Both the position numbers and the translations under genes were made by a program. Below, piece after piece: positions 48,666 through 57,446 of a DNA stretch of 64,000 bases. Under the pieces are notes generated by a model, which did not search any database, was not told where the DNA came from, and saw only the letters and a list, made by a program, of their open reading frames with translations. Each line of letters opens with the position of its first letter. Within the stretch, counting starts at the first letter, position 1. Origin of the DNA: Helicobacter labacensis (GTDB taxonomy: Bacteria; Campylobacterota; Campylobacteria; Campylobacterales; Helicobacteraceae); the NCBI RefSeq assembly GCF_003660285.1, contig NZ_QXQQ01000001.1, positions 62,001 through 126,000 on the forward strand, read 5' to 3'.

Positions 48666-49158
48666 CTTAGAGCGCGCGTTGCAACAGGACCCGGCTGCGC
48701 GCAATAAATGGGAGGTGTTGTTGCTCTATCCGGGGATTCACGCTCTGCTTGCCCACCGCCTAGCCCACGCCCTGCACAAGCGCCGGCTTTACTTCATCGC
48801 GCGCGCGCTTTCACAGCTGATGCGCTTTCTTACCGGGATAGAAATCCACCCGGGGGCAAAGATTGGGCGCGGGCTTTTCATTGACCATGGCATGGGTGTG
48901 GTGATTGGAGAAACCACAGAAATTGGCGATGATGTTACCATTTATCACGGGGTAACTCTAGGGGGCACGGGCAAACTCAAGGGCAAGCGCCACCCCACTT
49001 TAGGCAACCGGGTGGTGGTGGGGGCGGGGGCAAAGGTCTTGGGGGCTATTAGCATTGGAGATGATGTTAAAATCGGGGCGAATGCGGTGGTGGTCTCAGA
49101 TTTGCCCAGCGGGGCTACTGCGGTGGGCACAAAGGCTAAGACGATTGTAAAGGAGTAA
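48646..49158 (+). CDS. cysE: Serine O-acetyltransferase
   Basis: Left-handed beta-helix acetyltransferase that makes O-acetylserine for CysK; 170 residues, the short form typical of Helicobacter. Recognised by [40 protein letters not shown] and the hexapeptide repeats [20 protein letters not shown] and [16 protein letters not shown], which hold the catalytic His-Asp. Start chosen at 48646 (MMDLNYS) by similarity; two adjacent in-frame ATG codons are possible. It begins inside the end of cysK and its AAGGAGTAA end supplies the ribosome site of selD. Confidence 0.92.
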   Translation: MMDLNYSLERALQQDPAARNKWEVLLLYPGIHALLAHRLAHALHKRRLYFIARALSQLMRFLTGIEIHPGAKIGRGLFIDHGMGVVIGETTEIGDDVTIYHGVTLGGTGKLKGKRHPTLGNRVVVGAGAKVLGAISIGDDVKIGANAVVVSDLPSGATAVGTKAKTIVKE

Positions 49159-49159
49159 G

Positions 49160-50170
49160 TTGGCAGAGGCATTAACCCAATTTGTGCGTTGCGCGGGTTG
49201 AGCGGCTAAGGTGGGTCTGGAGGATCTCAAACAAATTACAGCCAAGCTCAAACAACCCCGTTTAGAAGGCGTGCTTTTAGATTTTAGCGATGGCGATGAT
49301 TGTGGGGCGATCAAGGTGGGGGATTCTACACTTGTACAAAGCGTGGATGTGATCACCCCGGTGGTGGATGACCCCTACACTTACGGGCAGATTGCCACCG
49401 CGAATGCGCTCAGCGACATTTTTGCTAAGGGGGCGCGGGCACTGAGTGCACTAAGTGTCTTGGCGTGGGATCAAGAACATGTCAGTGTAGAAAGCGTGCG
49501 CGCGATCATGCAAGGGGCGTTAGACAAACTCAATGAGTGTTCCTGCGCGCTTTTGGGCGGGCATAGCTTGAGCGATGTGGAGCAAAAATTTGGGCTGAGT
49601 GTTACCGGGGTGGTGCAAAAGCATCTATGGCGCAATAATGGCGCACAAGTGGGGGATGCGATCCTTTTAACCAAGCCTTTGGGCAGTGGGATCATCACCA
49701 CCGCTTTAAAGCGCAAAGTTTTAAAAGAAGCCCCCCAAGCAATCGCTAGCATGGTGGCTTTGAATCTTAAAGCCATGCAGGTTTTGCAAGATTTTAGCGT
49801 GCATGCCTGCACAGATGTAACAGGTTTTGGGCTTGTGGGGCATTTGTGCGAAATGCTAAACCCTGCCATCTCCATAGAGATCAACACAGGTACAATCCCC
49901 CTTTTAGAGGGGGCTTTAGAGCTAGCCAAGCAGGGGGTGTATCCGGGGGGGAGTGTGGGCAATAAGCAAGCCCTGCAGGCAGGCGTGCGTAGCCAGAGCA
50001 AACTCCCTGATATTCTCTTTTATGATGCGCAAACTTCTGGGGGATTGTTGGTGGCTTTGGGGGAGAAAGAGGCGCAAACTTGTCTAAGGGCTTTGAGGGA
50101 TTTGGGCATTGAGGCGTGTGCAATCGGGGCGTGTGTCTCCAAGCACGCTTTTAAAATCGAGCTTTTTTAA
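49160..50170 (+). CDS. selD: Selenide, water dikinase with in-frame UGA (selenocysteine)
   Basis: Makes selenophosphate from selenide and ATP, the selenium donor for SelA. Conventional reading gives a start at 49211, but the frame is open back to TTG 49160, preceded by AAGGAG at 49150-49155, except for one TGA at 49199-49201. Read through, the N-terminus is LAEALTQFVRCAGUAAK, with Sec14 and Lys17 matching the catalytic Cys17 and Lys20 of E. coli SelD. The rest (GDDCGAIKV, DVITPVVDDPYTYGQIATAN, VTGFGLVGHL, SGGLLVAL) is complete; total 336 residues. GGTCTG 12 bases after the UGA resembles the apical part of bacterial SECIS hairpins. Third gene of cysK-cysE-selD. Confidence 0.93.
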
Positions 50171-50529
50171 TCCCAATCGGAGGGGGATTTGCCCTCTTTG
50201 ATTTTTTGGATTTTCACTTCATAACGCCTAATAGAGGTTAAGGTATTATTGTAAGTGCGCCGAAACTTTTCAAAGGATTCGCGAATCTGGTGCATGGGGA
50301 TTTTGTGGCGTTTAGAAAAGGCGCGCAAACGCAAATACACCTCATTGAGGGGTTGGTAGGCTTGACAGCGATTGACAAAAAATTGGTGGCGGGTGGCGAT
50401 GTCTTTGCAACCATAGAGATTGCGTTTGCTTTCCTTGAGATAGATCGCATACATGGTTTCTTGTTGCCAATATTCTTGTTTGAGTTTATTAAATTCCTGC
50501 TGGGGGTCTGAACTTTTTTTGGTTTTCAT
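50167..50529 (-). CDS. Small basic hypothetical protein
   Basis: A 120-residue, strongly basic, helical protein (many Lys, Arg, Gln, Tyr), with no signal or membrane segment. The middle LYGCKDIATRHQFFVNRCQ holds its two cysteines. I do not recognise it; the charge suggests nucleic-acid or ribosome binding. Its 3' end overlaps selD by four bases on the opposite strand. The AT-rich 116 bases upstream contain an inverted repeat. Confidence 0.65.
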   Translation of the reverse strand: MKTKKSSDPQQEFNKLKQEYWQQETMYAIYLKESKRNLYGCKDIATRHQFFVNRCQAYQPLNEVYLRLRAFSKRHKIPMHQIRESFEKFRRTYNNTLTSIRRYEVKIQKIKEGKSPSDWD

Positions 50530-50593
50530 GGCTTGCCCTGTTTATAAAATTTAGTCTTATTTTTAATAAAAAATGATTTAAAACCCCCTTAAT

Positions 50594-50619
50594 AAGAATA
50601 TTAAAAGAGTATTATTCTT
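50594..50619. promoter_or_regulatory. AT-rich inverted repeat, possible operator
   Basis: AAGAATATTA and TATTATTCTT form an inverted repeat (nine of ten positions) with a six-base spacer, in the gap upstream of the small basic protein gene. The TATTATT half resembles Fur/NikR-type half-sites in Helicobacter, but the spacing does not match the NikR consensus I know. Confidence 0.4.
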
Positions 50620-50645
50620 GTGATTAAAAATAATTTGGCAAGAAA

Positions 50646-51494
50646 CTAAGCGGGATTGCCCTCTATCACCACCTCTTGTTGGATGTAAGAGATGGCTTTG
50701 AGGCGGGTTTTGCCAAGTTGTCGCTTAGAAACCACTTCAAAGATTTTGTCAAAGTTGTAACGGCGGTGGTTGTAGGCGATGATGGTAATACAATCCCCCT
50801 CTTGTAAGAAATTCTCTTGGGCGAAGGGCATGTAGGGGGTCGCCCCGATGGTGATAATGCACTTGGGAGTCAAATGTTGGGATCGCAACACTTCTTGCAA
50901 ATCCTCTAAACTCCCGGTGTCCTTTTGGGTGTTGAGAATCTCCACAATCCAGCCCAATAGCTTGTCATAGAAGTATTCGTATTTGACGAGCTTAGAGTTT
51001 TCCCCATAGACATGGGTAGTGCCATCGCGTGTCAAAAAGGACGCGATGGAATAGTCATTACACACCCCCCCATAGACAAAGCGATCGATGAGCAATTTTT
51101 CGCCCATGCCCTTAGAGCCCTTAGAGAAATTCTTTTTTTCAGAAAGTCTCTTGGTGTCTAAATTACGCACAGAAGTGTCGTTAAAAGCCATGAAATGGCT
51201 AGGCACTATCTTCTCTACAAAACCCTCTTTGTTGTAGATAATTTCACACTCTAGCGCGATCTCCGGTTCGGCTTGCACATGCAAGTTTGCCATTTCTGCA
51301 GGCAGAATAATGCGGTGGTTGTCAATGCAATAACGCCCCAAATACCCGCTATCATGGGGGAGATAAAAGGGGAAAAGCCCTTTTGGCGCGTCTTTTTCAA
51401 TGTGTTTCATATTGATAAAAGTGTGGCTCTCACCTGCTTGTTCTAAATGTCTAGCAAAATTGCCCACCACCCCTAAACCGATAAATTTCTCCAT
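50646..51494 (-). CDS. DUF5718-family protein
   Basis: A 282-residue soluble protein. The start at 51494 is chosen because GAGGAG lies six bases before this ATG and the protein then begins MEKFIGLGVVGNFARHLEQA; an ATG 12 codons upstream lacks a good site. Segments such as FPFYLPHDSGYLGRYCID, EPEIALECEIIYN and FMAFNDTSVRN suggest a fumarylacetoacetate-hydrolase-like fold (metal-binding ExE in EPEIALECE), which is my inference. Widespread in Campylobacterota, function not known. It follows the PP-loop gene on the same strand. Confidence 0.72.
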   Translation of the reverse strand: MEKFIGLGVVGNFARHLEQAGESHTFINMKHIEKDAPKGLFPFYLPHDSGYLGRYCIDNHRIILPAEMANLHVQAEPEIALECEIIYNKEGFVEKIVPSHFMAFNDTSVRNLDTKRLSEKKNFSKGSKGMGEKLLIDRFVYGGVCNDYSIASFLTRDGTTHVYGENSKLVKYEYFYDKLLGWIVEILNTQKDTGSLEDLQEVLRSQHLTPKCIITIGATPYMPFAQENFLQEGDCITIIAYNHRRYNFDKIFEVVSKRQLGKTRLKAISYIQQEVVIEGNPA

Positions 51495-51529
51495 CTCTAG
51501 CTCCTCAAAAGATGCCATTATACACCCTC

Positions 51530-52588
51530 TCAACCCATGAAAAGATATTTTTGTGCCTCTTGTCTATGCAAAGGGTTTAGATGCAAGAGCGCATCGCCCA
51601 CCTGCACGCGATAAAGGGCATTAAGTTGGCTTTTGCCATAGCCTAGCACAATGCGCGCGCACAAATTTTTTTCTTGTTCGCTGGCACTCTTTTCAACCAG
51701 CCCTAAGGGTCCCTTGCAATCGAGCAACTCGATGCGATCCATGAGAGGGTGCTTAATGTCCAACTTGGCATTTTCTAGTTCATTGCGCGCCACCACGCAG
51801 CGCGCCCCCCCCACCACCATGTAACGCCCCACTTTCACAAGCACATTGTCTTGCACCACCATTTGTTGTTGGGTATTTTGGCGGTGGGCTTGCAAGTCTT
51901 TGAGCTTAGCACTCACGCTAGTGTCTGTAAGCAAGCACCCTCCGCTGGGGTTTTCATAATACTCTAGCCCCAGCTCTTTAATCTTGGCTAACTGGCGCAC
52001 CCGGCTACGCCCCTGCACATCCCAGAGTTTAGCGCGATCTAACCAACCTTGCTTCTCCATAAAACTAGGTTCTAGCAGTTGCGCGCTCATAGGTCTTAAT
52101 AAAAGCTGATCTAAAAATTGGGGCTTACTGGGGTTATTGCCACTGCGATCCAAAATGCCATCAAAACACTTTTCAGCCCCAAAGGCGCGCACGAGTTTTT
52201 GCACCTGCCCTAGTGCCTCCTTGCGCTGGCTTTTGGGGCGCTGCCCTAACACCTCCCCACTGATTACAAAATCCGCCTGCAACTCTAGGAGTTTGTAAAA
52301 AGCCTGTCTAAACATATTGGCATGGCAGTCAATGCAGGGGTTGAAGTATTTGCCATAGCCGTATTTAGGCTTAAAAAGCACCTCATCAAAAAATTGCTCT
52401 TGAATATCACAAAAGAGGATTTGCGCCCCCACCTGTGCGCTGGCTTTCTCTAGGTATTCTCTCTTGTCCTTATTGCCCCCAAAGCCGATATTAAAATGCA
52501 AAGCGGTAACTTCAATCCCTTGAGAAGCAACTAGGTGCATAGACAATAAACTATCCAATCCCCCACTAAATAAGGCTAAGGCTTTCAT
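51530..52588 (-). CDS. PP-loop ATPase, MnmA/ThiI-like tRNA sulfurtransferase-type protein
   Basis: A 352-residue protein with the PP-loop SGGLDSLLS at residues 8-16, NPCIDCHANMF with a CxxC pair, SGEVLGQRPKSQ, and NPSGGCLLTD carrying another cysteine, the pattern of adenylating tRNA-thiolation enzymes. It is not the canonical MnmA. The exact modified base is unknown. It overlaps dnaG by 23 bases; the order groES, dnaG, this gene is shared with H. pylori (HP0011 to HP0013, from memory). Confidence 0.8.
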   Translation of the reverse strand: MKALALFSGGLDSLLSMHLVASQGIEVTALHFNIGFGGNKDKREYLEKASAQVGAQILFCDIQEQFFDEVLFKPKYGYGKYFNPCIDCHANMFRQAFYKLLELQADFVISGEVLGQRPKSQRKEALGQVQKLVRAFGAEKCFDGILDRSGNNPSKPQFLDQLLLRPMSAQLLEPSFMEKQGWLDRAKLWDVQGRSRVRQLAKIKELGLEYYENPSGGCLLTDTSVSAKLKDLQAHRQNTQQQMVVQDNVLVKVGRYMVVGGARCVVARNELENAKLDIKHPLMDRIELLDCKGPLGLVEKSASEQEKNLCARIVLGYGKSQLNALYRVQVGDALLHLNPLHRQEAQKYLFMG

Positions 52589-54224
52589 AGTATTCTCCTT
52601 TTTGTTGTTCTAATTGCAAGGCTTTAGCGCGCAAATCCACAAGGATTTCTAAGCGTTCTTGAGGACTTAGGTGTTTGTGTAAAGTGTTGATCTGGCGTTG
52701 TTGGGCTTGCAAGCGCGCTAGCAAAAAGGCGATCAACTCACTTTTAAACCCATTGGCGCGCACAGGCAAACTAGCGTCCAAGCGAATCAAGACCAGTTTA
52801 GGGTGATCGTAATTGCCCGCTAATAACGCGCTCAACGCGCTAGCTAGATTCTCAAATAAAGACACCTCTAAAAAAGGACGCGCACGCTCTAGCAAGGACG
52901 CGTCTTCTAAGAGGTATTTGAGCAATAGGGCTTCTTGTGTGGCATGGGGGGGAGTAGCCCATTGGGGGGGGAGTTTGAAAGAAGTCTGTTTGTGTGCGCG
53001 CAAGCGCACCAATGCAACAGGGACTTCTAAGAGATGGGCGATCATCTCTTGGTAATGCTCTTGCAAGAGTAGGGGCAGGGCGTGTAAAAACCCTAGCACC
53101 TCTTGTAGAGTTTGCTCTTTGGCTATGGGATCGCTTGTTTCTACACATAGAGCGCGCAAGACATGTTCGACAAAGGGTATGGGTTTAGTGAAGATCGTCT
53201 CTAACATGGCGCGCTTGCCCTGGACTATCATTTCTGCAGGGTCTAGCCCCTCTTCAAAAAACACCACCCCCCCGCGTTTACTAGCCAACATTCTAGCCCC
53301 CTTCAGCGCAGCTGCTCTGCCCGCCTCGTCTGCGTCATAGCCCAAGATGATATCTGGATTAAAACGCTCTAGCAGGGGCATATGTTGCTGGGTTAATGCT
53401 GTGCCCAAAGTGGCGACTGCTGTGTTAAATCCGGCTTGGTGGAGCAAGATCACATCTAAATACCCCTCTGTTAAAATGAGTTTTTGGTTTTTGGCGATGT
53501 GGGTGCGCGCTTGAAAATAGCCATAGAGCAATTTAGATTTATTAAAGAGGCGGCTTTGAGGGGAGTTGATGTATTTAGCCATTTGGGAGCTATCTTGCAA
53601 CACCCGCCCCCCAAAGCCCACAATCTTGCCATTGGGGTTGTGGATGGGGAAAATCAGGCGGTTGGCAAAGCGGGCGTAAATTCTCCCGTGTTCGTCCTGC
53701 CCTAAAACTCCCAAGTCTAAAAGGGCTTGTTGGTCTAATCTGCGCTGTTTAATAAACTCTAACACGCTTGGACCTGCACAAAAACCCAAGCGAAACTCTT
53801 GCACGCTTTTAGCAAGCACGCCCCGGCTGGCTAAATAATCTTGTGCTTCTTTGTTGCGCTCTAATAAACTCTGGTAACAGCGTGTCATCTCCTCTAAGAG
53901 GTCTAACTCTTGGGGGGGTTGGGGTTGGGCGGTGGTGTATTCTAGGGCGATGGAAAACATGCGCGCGAGTTTCTGGGTCGCCTCTACAAAGTCCAGTTTT
54001 TCATACTCCATCACAAAGGTGATGGCATTGCCAGACTTGCCACACCCAAAGCACTTAAAACTATTGCGCGTGGGGTTGAGGGTGAAACTGGGGGTCTTTT
54101 CGTCATGGAAAGGGCAAATGGCGACATAGAGGCTACCGGCTTTTTTGAGCTCTAAATAGCCCTGCACCACCTCTACAATGTCAGCGACTTGTTTGAGTCG
54201 CTCTAAAGACTCTTGGGTAATCAT
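52566..54224 (-). CDS. dnaG: DNA primase
   Basis: Synthesises RNA primers at replication forks, 552 residues. The N-terminal CHC2 zinc domain has Cys37, His40, Cys58 and Cys61 (ICPFHDEKTPSF, FKCFGCGKSG). The catalytic core follows with the RNAP basic motif and the Toprim motifs LTEGYLDVILL and GYDADEAGRAAA. The C-terminal DnaB-binding domain is helical and Leu/Gln rich. Divergent from groES across 200 bases holding promoters for both. Confidence 0.96.
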   Translation of the reverse strand: MITQESLERLKQVADIVEVVQGYLELKKAGSLYVAICPFHDEKTPSFTLNPTRNSFKCFGCGKSGNAITFVMEYEKLDFVEATQKLARMFSIALEYTTAQPQPPQELDLLEEMTRCYQSLLERNKEAQDYLASRGVLAKSVQEFRLGFCAGPSVLEFIKQRRLDQQALLDLGVLGQDEHGRIYARFANRLIFPIHNPNGKIVGFGGRVLQDSSQMAKYINSPQSRLFNKSKLLYGYFQARTHIAKNQKLILTEGYLDVILLHQAGFNTAVATLGTALTQQHMPLLERFNPDIILGYDADEAGRAAALKGARMLASKRGGVVFFEEGLDPAEMIVQGKRAMLETIFTKPIPFVEHVLRALCVETSDPIAKEQTLQEVLGFLHALPLLLQEHYQEMIAHLLEVPVALVRLRAHKQTSFKLPPQWATPPHATQEALLLKYLLEDASLLERARPFLEVSLFENLASALSALLAGNYDHPKLVLIRLDASLPVRANGFKSELIAFLLARLQAQQRQINTLHKHLSPQERLEILVDLRAKALQLEQQKGEYYESLSLI

Positions 54225-54348
54225 GCACGCATAGTAGCCAAGATGGGCTTATTTGTCAAAAAAGATTATTGATAGTATATTGCATAGATAATATTAGTCT
54301 AACACTATCAAGTATATTAAGTAAAATAGCTTAGTTTTAAAATAAGCC

Positions 54349-54376
54349 TTGACTTACCCAAAATTTTTGCTATTAT
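54349..54376 (+). promoter_or_regulatory. groES promoter (-35 TTGACT, -10 TATTAT)
   Basis: TTGACT at 54349-54354 and TATTAT at 54371-54376 are 16 bases apart, a good vegetative promoter. The CIRCE-like repeat begins directly after the -10 and would cover the transcription start. Confidence 0.65.
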
Positions 54377-54402
54377 TTGGCACTTAAATTTTTAAGTGCT
54401 AA
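54377..54402 (+). promoter_or_regulatory. CIRCE-like operator (HrcA site) with shortened spacer
   Basis: TTGGCACTT and AAGTGCTAA form an inverted repeat that matches the CIRCE consensus TTAGCACTC-N9-GAGTGCTAA except for three bases, but the spacer is eight bases. HrcA binding here would block groESL transcription at the start site, as in H. pylori. Confidence 0.8.
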
Positions 54403-54424
54403 TTTTTAGGACTAAGGAGACGAC

Positions 54425-54769
54425 ATGTTTAAGCCATTAGGTGAGAGAGTGCTAGTTGAAAGACTAGAGGAAGAAAAGAAAACCGCTTCTGGGATTATTA
54501 TCCCTGACAATGCCAAAGAAAAACCCCAAATGGGCGTGGTTAAAGCGGTCAGCCATAAAATCAGCGAAGGGTGCAAATGCCTCAAAGAGGGCGATGTAGT
54601 GGCTTTTGGCAAATACAAAGGCACAGAAATCGTTTTAGATGGCAAAGAATTTATGGTTTTAGAGCTTGAGGATGTGCTAGGCGTGGTGGATTCTTGCTGC
54701 CATGGGCATGAGCACGGGCATAAAAAAGGCGATCACAAACACGAGGGCGACTGCTGTCATAGCCACTAA
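54425..54769 (+). CDS. groES: Co-chaperonin GroES (HspA) with metal-binding tail
   Basis: Heptameric lid of GroEL, 114 residues. The chaperonin domain ([46 protein letters not shown]) ends near residue 88; it is followed by a tail with paired cysteines and many histidines ([15 protein letters not shown] and GDCCHSH), equivalent to the nickel/bismuth-binding tail of H. pylori HspA, which helps supply urease and hydrogenase with nickel. GGAGACGAC precedes the ATG. Under the CIRCE-like operator. Confidence 0.97.
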   Translation: MFKPLGERVLVERLEEEKKTASGIIIPDNAKEKPQMGVVKAVSHKISEGCKCLKEGDVVAFGKYKGTEIVLDGKEFMVLELEDVLGVVDSCCHGHEHGHKKGDHKHEGDCCHSH

Positions 54770-54831
54770 GCTAGACTTTGGGGGCGTTTAGCGCGCCCCT
54801 CCCATTCATACAACAAAAAAAAGGACAAACA

Positions 54832-56478
54832 ATGGCAACTAAGGAAATCAAATTTTCAGACAACGCACGCAATAAACTTTTTGAAGGCGTGAAACAACTC
54901 AATGACGCGGTTAAGGTTACAATGGGTCCAAGAGGGCGTAATGTGCTCATTCAAAAAAGCTATGGCGCGCCCAGTATTACCAAAGATGGCGTGAGCGTGG
55001 CTAAAGAAATCGAGCTAGCCTGTCCTGTAGCCAACATGGGCGCACAACTGGTTAAAGAAGTGGCTAGCAAAACTGCCGATGCCGCTGGGGATGGCACCAC
55101 CACCGCCACCGTTTTAGCTTACAGCATTTTCAAAGAGGGCTTGCGCAACATCACCGCTGGGGCTAACCCTATTGAAGTCAAAAGAGGCATGGATAAAGCT
55201 AGCGAAGCCATTATTGCCGAGCTTAAAAAAGCTAGTAAAAAAGTAGGTGGCAAAGAGGAAATCACCCAAGTGGCGACCATTTCGGCTAACTCCGATGAAA
55301 AAATCGGAAAACTCATTGCCGATGCGATGGAAAAAGTGGGCAAAGATGGCGTGATCACCGTTGAGGAAGCAAAAGGAATTGAGGACGAGCTAGATGTGGT
55401 TGAGGGCATGCAATTTGATCGTGGCTACCTCTCTCCCTATTTTGTAACTAACGCGGAGAAAATGACCACCCAGCTAGAAAACGCCTACATTTTACTCACA
55501 GATAAAAAAATCTCTAGCATGAAAGACATTTTACCCTTGCTTGAGCGCACCATGAAAGAGGGCAAACCTCTATTGATCATCGCTGAGGACATTGAAGGCG
55601 AAGCACTCACTACTCTAGTGGTGAATAAGCTTAGGGGCGTGCTCAATGTCGCAGCAGTCAAAGCTCCCGGTTTTGGCGATCGCCGTAAAGAAATGCTCAA
55701 AGACATCGCTATTCTCACCGGCGGACAAGTGATCTCTGAAGAGCTAGGTAAAACCTTAGAAAATGCCGATGTGAGCGATTTGGGCGTGGCGGCTAGAATT
55801 GTGATTGATAAAGACAACACCACTATCGTAGATGGCAAAGGCAAAGCCCATGATGTCAAAGATCGCATCGCCCAAATTAAAACCCAAATCGAATCCACCA
55901 CTAGCGATTACGATAAGGAGAAACTCCAAGAACGCTTGGCAAAACTTAGCGGTGGCGTAGCCGTGATCAAAGTGGGCGCAGCCTCTGAAGTGGAAATGAA
56001 AGAAAAGAAAGATCGCGTAGATGATGCGCTCTCTGCCACAAAAGCCGCTGTTGAGGAAGGCATTGTGATCGGTGGGGGTGCGGCTTTGATTCGTGCGGCT
56101 CAAAAAGTGCATTTAGAATTGCATGAGGATGAAAAAGTGGGCTATGAGATCATCAAACGCGCCATTAAAGCCCCACTCGCTCAAATTGCAGCTAATGCGG
56201 GCTATGATCGCGGCGTGGTGGTCAATGAGGTGGAAAAACACAAAGAAGCCCATTATGGCTTTAATGCGAGCAATGGCGAATATGTGGATATGTTTAAGGC
56301 GGGCATTATTGACCCTCTCAAAGTGGCGCGCATCGCTTTGCAAAATGCGGTGTCTGTCTCTAGCTTGCTTTTAACCACTGAAGCCACTGTGCATGAAGTC
56401 AAAGAAGATAAACCTGCTCCAGCTATGCCTGATATGGGTGGCATGGGCGGTATGGGTGGCATGGGCGGTATGATGTAG
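54832..56478 (+). CDS. groEL: Chaperonin GroEL
   Basis: 60-kDa chaperonin, 548 residues. It begins [20 protein letters not shown] and contains [23 protein letters not shown], the catalytic Asp region [20 protein letters not shown], and ends in the usual Gly-Gly-Met repeats ([10 protein letters not shown]). AAAGGACAAACA lies before ATG 54832. 62 bases separate it from groES; the two share one promoter. Confidence 0.98.
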   Translation: MATKEIKFSDNARNKLFEGVKQLNDAVKVTMGPRGRNVLIQKSYGAPSITKDGVSVAKEIELACPVANMGAQLVKEVASKTADAAGDGTTTATVLAYSIFKEGLRNITAGANPIEVKRGMDKASEAIIAELKKASKKVGGKEEITQVATISANSDEKIGKLIADAMEKVGKDGVITVEEAKGIEDELDVVEGMQFDRGYLSPYFVTNAEKMTTQLENAYILLTDKKISSMKDILPLLERTMKEGKPLLIIAEDIEGEALTTLVVNKLRGVLNVAAVKAPGFGDRRKEMLKDIAILTGGQVISEELGKTLENADVSDLGVAARIVIDKDNTTIVDGKGKAHDVKDRIAQIKTQIESTTSDYDKEKLQERLAKLSGGVAVIKVGAASEVEMKEKKDRVDDALSATKAAVEEGIVIGGGAALIRAAQKVHLELHEDEKVGYEIIKRAIKAPLAQIAANAGYDRGVVVNEVEKHKEAHYGFNASNGEYVDMFKAGIIDPLKVARIALQNAVSVSSLLLTTEATVHEVKEDKPAPAMPDMGGMGGMGGMGGMM

Positions 56479-56520
56479 TTTCGCCTTTGTCTTTGGAGGG
56501 GGTTCAAGGAGGGGTTTGCT

Positions 56521-57432
56521 ATGTATTCAGCTAAAAAATCTCGTTTTCTGGAGAGTTTGCGATCGCAAAGACTGCGCTACAAACGCTATACTAAAAGCCC
56601 TCTGCGTTATGGTGGAGGCAAGTCCTTAGCGGTAGGCTTTATCTTAGAGTATATCCCCACACATTTAAAAAGAGTCATTAGCCCCTTTATGGGTGGGGGG
56701 AGTGTGGAGATCGCCTGCGCGCTAGAGTTGGGGCTAGAGGTGTTAGCCTTTGACATTTTTGATATTTTGGTGAATTTTTGGCAGGTGCTCTTAAAAGATA
56801 AGGAGCGTCTTTATGAAGCCTTGCTTGCGCTAAAGCCCACGCAAGAAATTTACAACACCATTAAGGCAGAACTCAAGGCACATTATCAAAAAGAGTGCGT
56901 GTTAGATCCGCTCACTTTGGCACGGGATTATTACTTTAATTTTAACTTGAGCTATGGACCGGGATTTTTAGGCTGGATGAGCAAGATTTATACCGATGAA
57001 AAACGCTACCATAGCACCCTAGCTAAGTTAAAAAACTTTGATGCCCCCACTTTAAGCGTGCGATGCGCTCCCTTTCAAGAGGTGCTTTTAGCCTACCCTA
57101 ATGATTTTGCCTACCTAGACCCGCCCTATTTTTTAGAGGGCGACTCCAAGATGTTTAAGGGGATTTACCCCATGCGCAACTTCCCCATCCACCATAACGG
57201 CTTTGCCCATGAGCAATTAGCCCAAATGCTTAAAAACCGCCCGGGGCCTTTTATTTTGAGCTATAACGATTGCGCCTTTGTAAGAGAGGCGTATCAAGAT
57301 TTTCATATCATTGAATTGGCGTGGCAATACACAATGGGGCAGGGCGAAACACGGATGGGTAAAAACCGCCTTGAGCGGGGCGATGTGGGGTATGTGAAAA
57401 AATCCCATGAGCTTTTAATCATTAAAGAGTGA
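56521..57432 (+). CDS. D12-class N6-adenine DNA methyltransferase (Dam type)
   Basis: A 303-residue methylase. SPLRYGGGKSLAVGFI (motif X) and SPFMGGGSVEIAC (motif I, SAM binding) are followed by DPPYF (motif IV, catalytic) near residue 202. The order and the alpha-class layout match Dam/DpnM and the H. pylori GATC methylase (HP0092, from memory), so GATC is the likely target. AAGGAGGGG precedes the ATG. The next gene is a broken endonuclease, so this methylase may now act alone. Confidence 0.88.
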   Translation: MYSAKKSRFLESLRSQRLRYKRYTKSPLRYGGGKSLAVGFILEYIPTHLKRVISPFMGGGSVEIACALELGLEVLAFDIFDILVNFWQVLLKDKERLYEALLALKPTQEIYNTIKAELKAHYQKECVLDPLTLARDYYFNFNLSYGPGFLGWMSKIYTDEKRYHSTLAKLKNFDAPTLSVRCAPFQEVLLAYPNDFAYLDPPYFLEGDSKMFKGIYPMRNFPIHHNGFAHEQLAQMLKNRPGPFILSYNDCAFVREAYQDFHIIELAWQYTMGQGETRMGKNRLERGDVGYVKKSHELLIIKE

Positions 57433-57446
57433 GGCATATTTCAAAA

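Noticed and set aside
49211..50170. SelD starting at the internal GTG 49211
   Set aside because: It would lack the catalytic residue and lysine and has no ribosome site; the upstream TTG with AAGGAG explains the sequence better.
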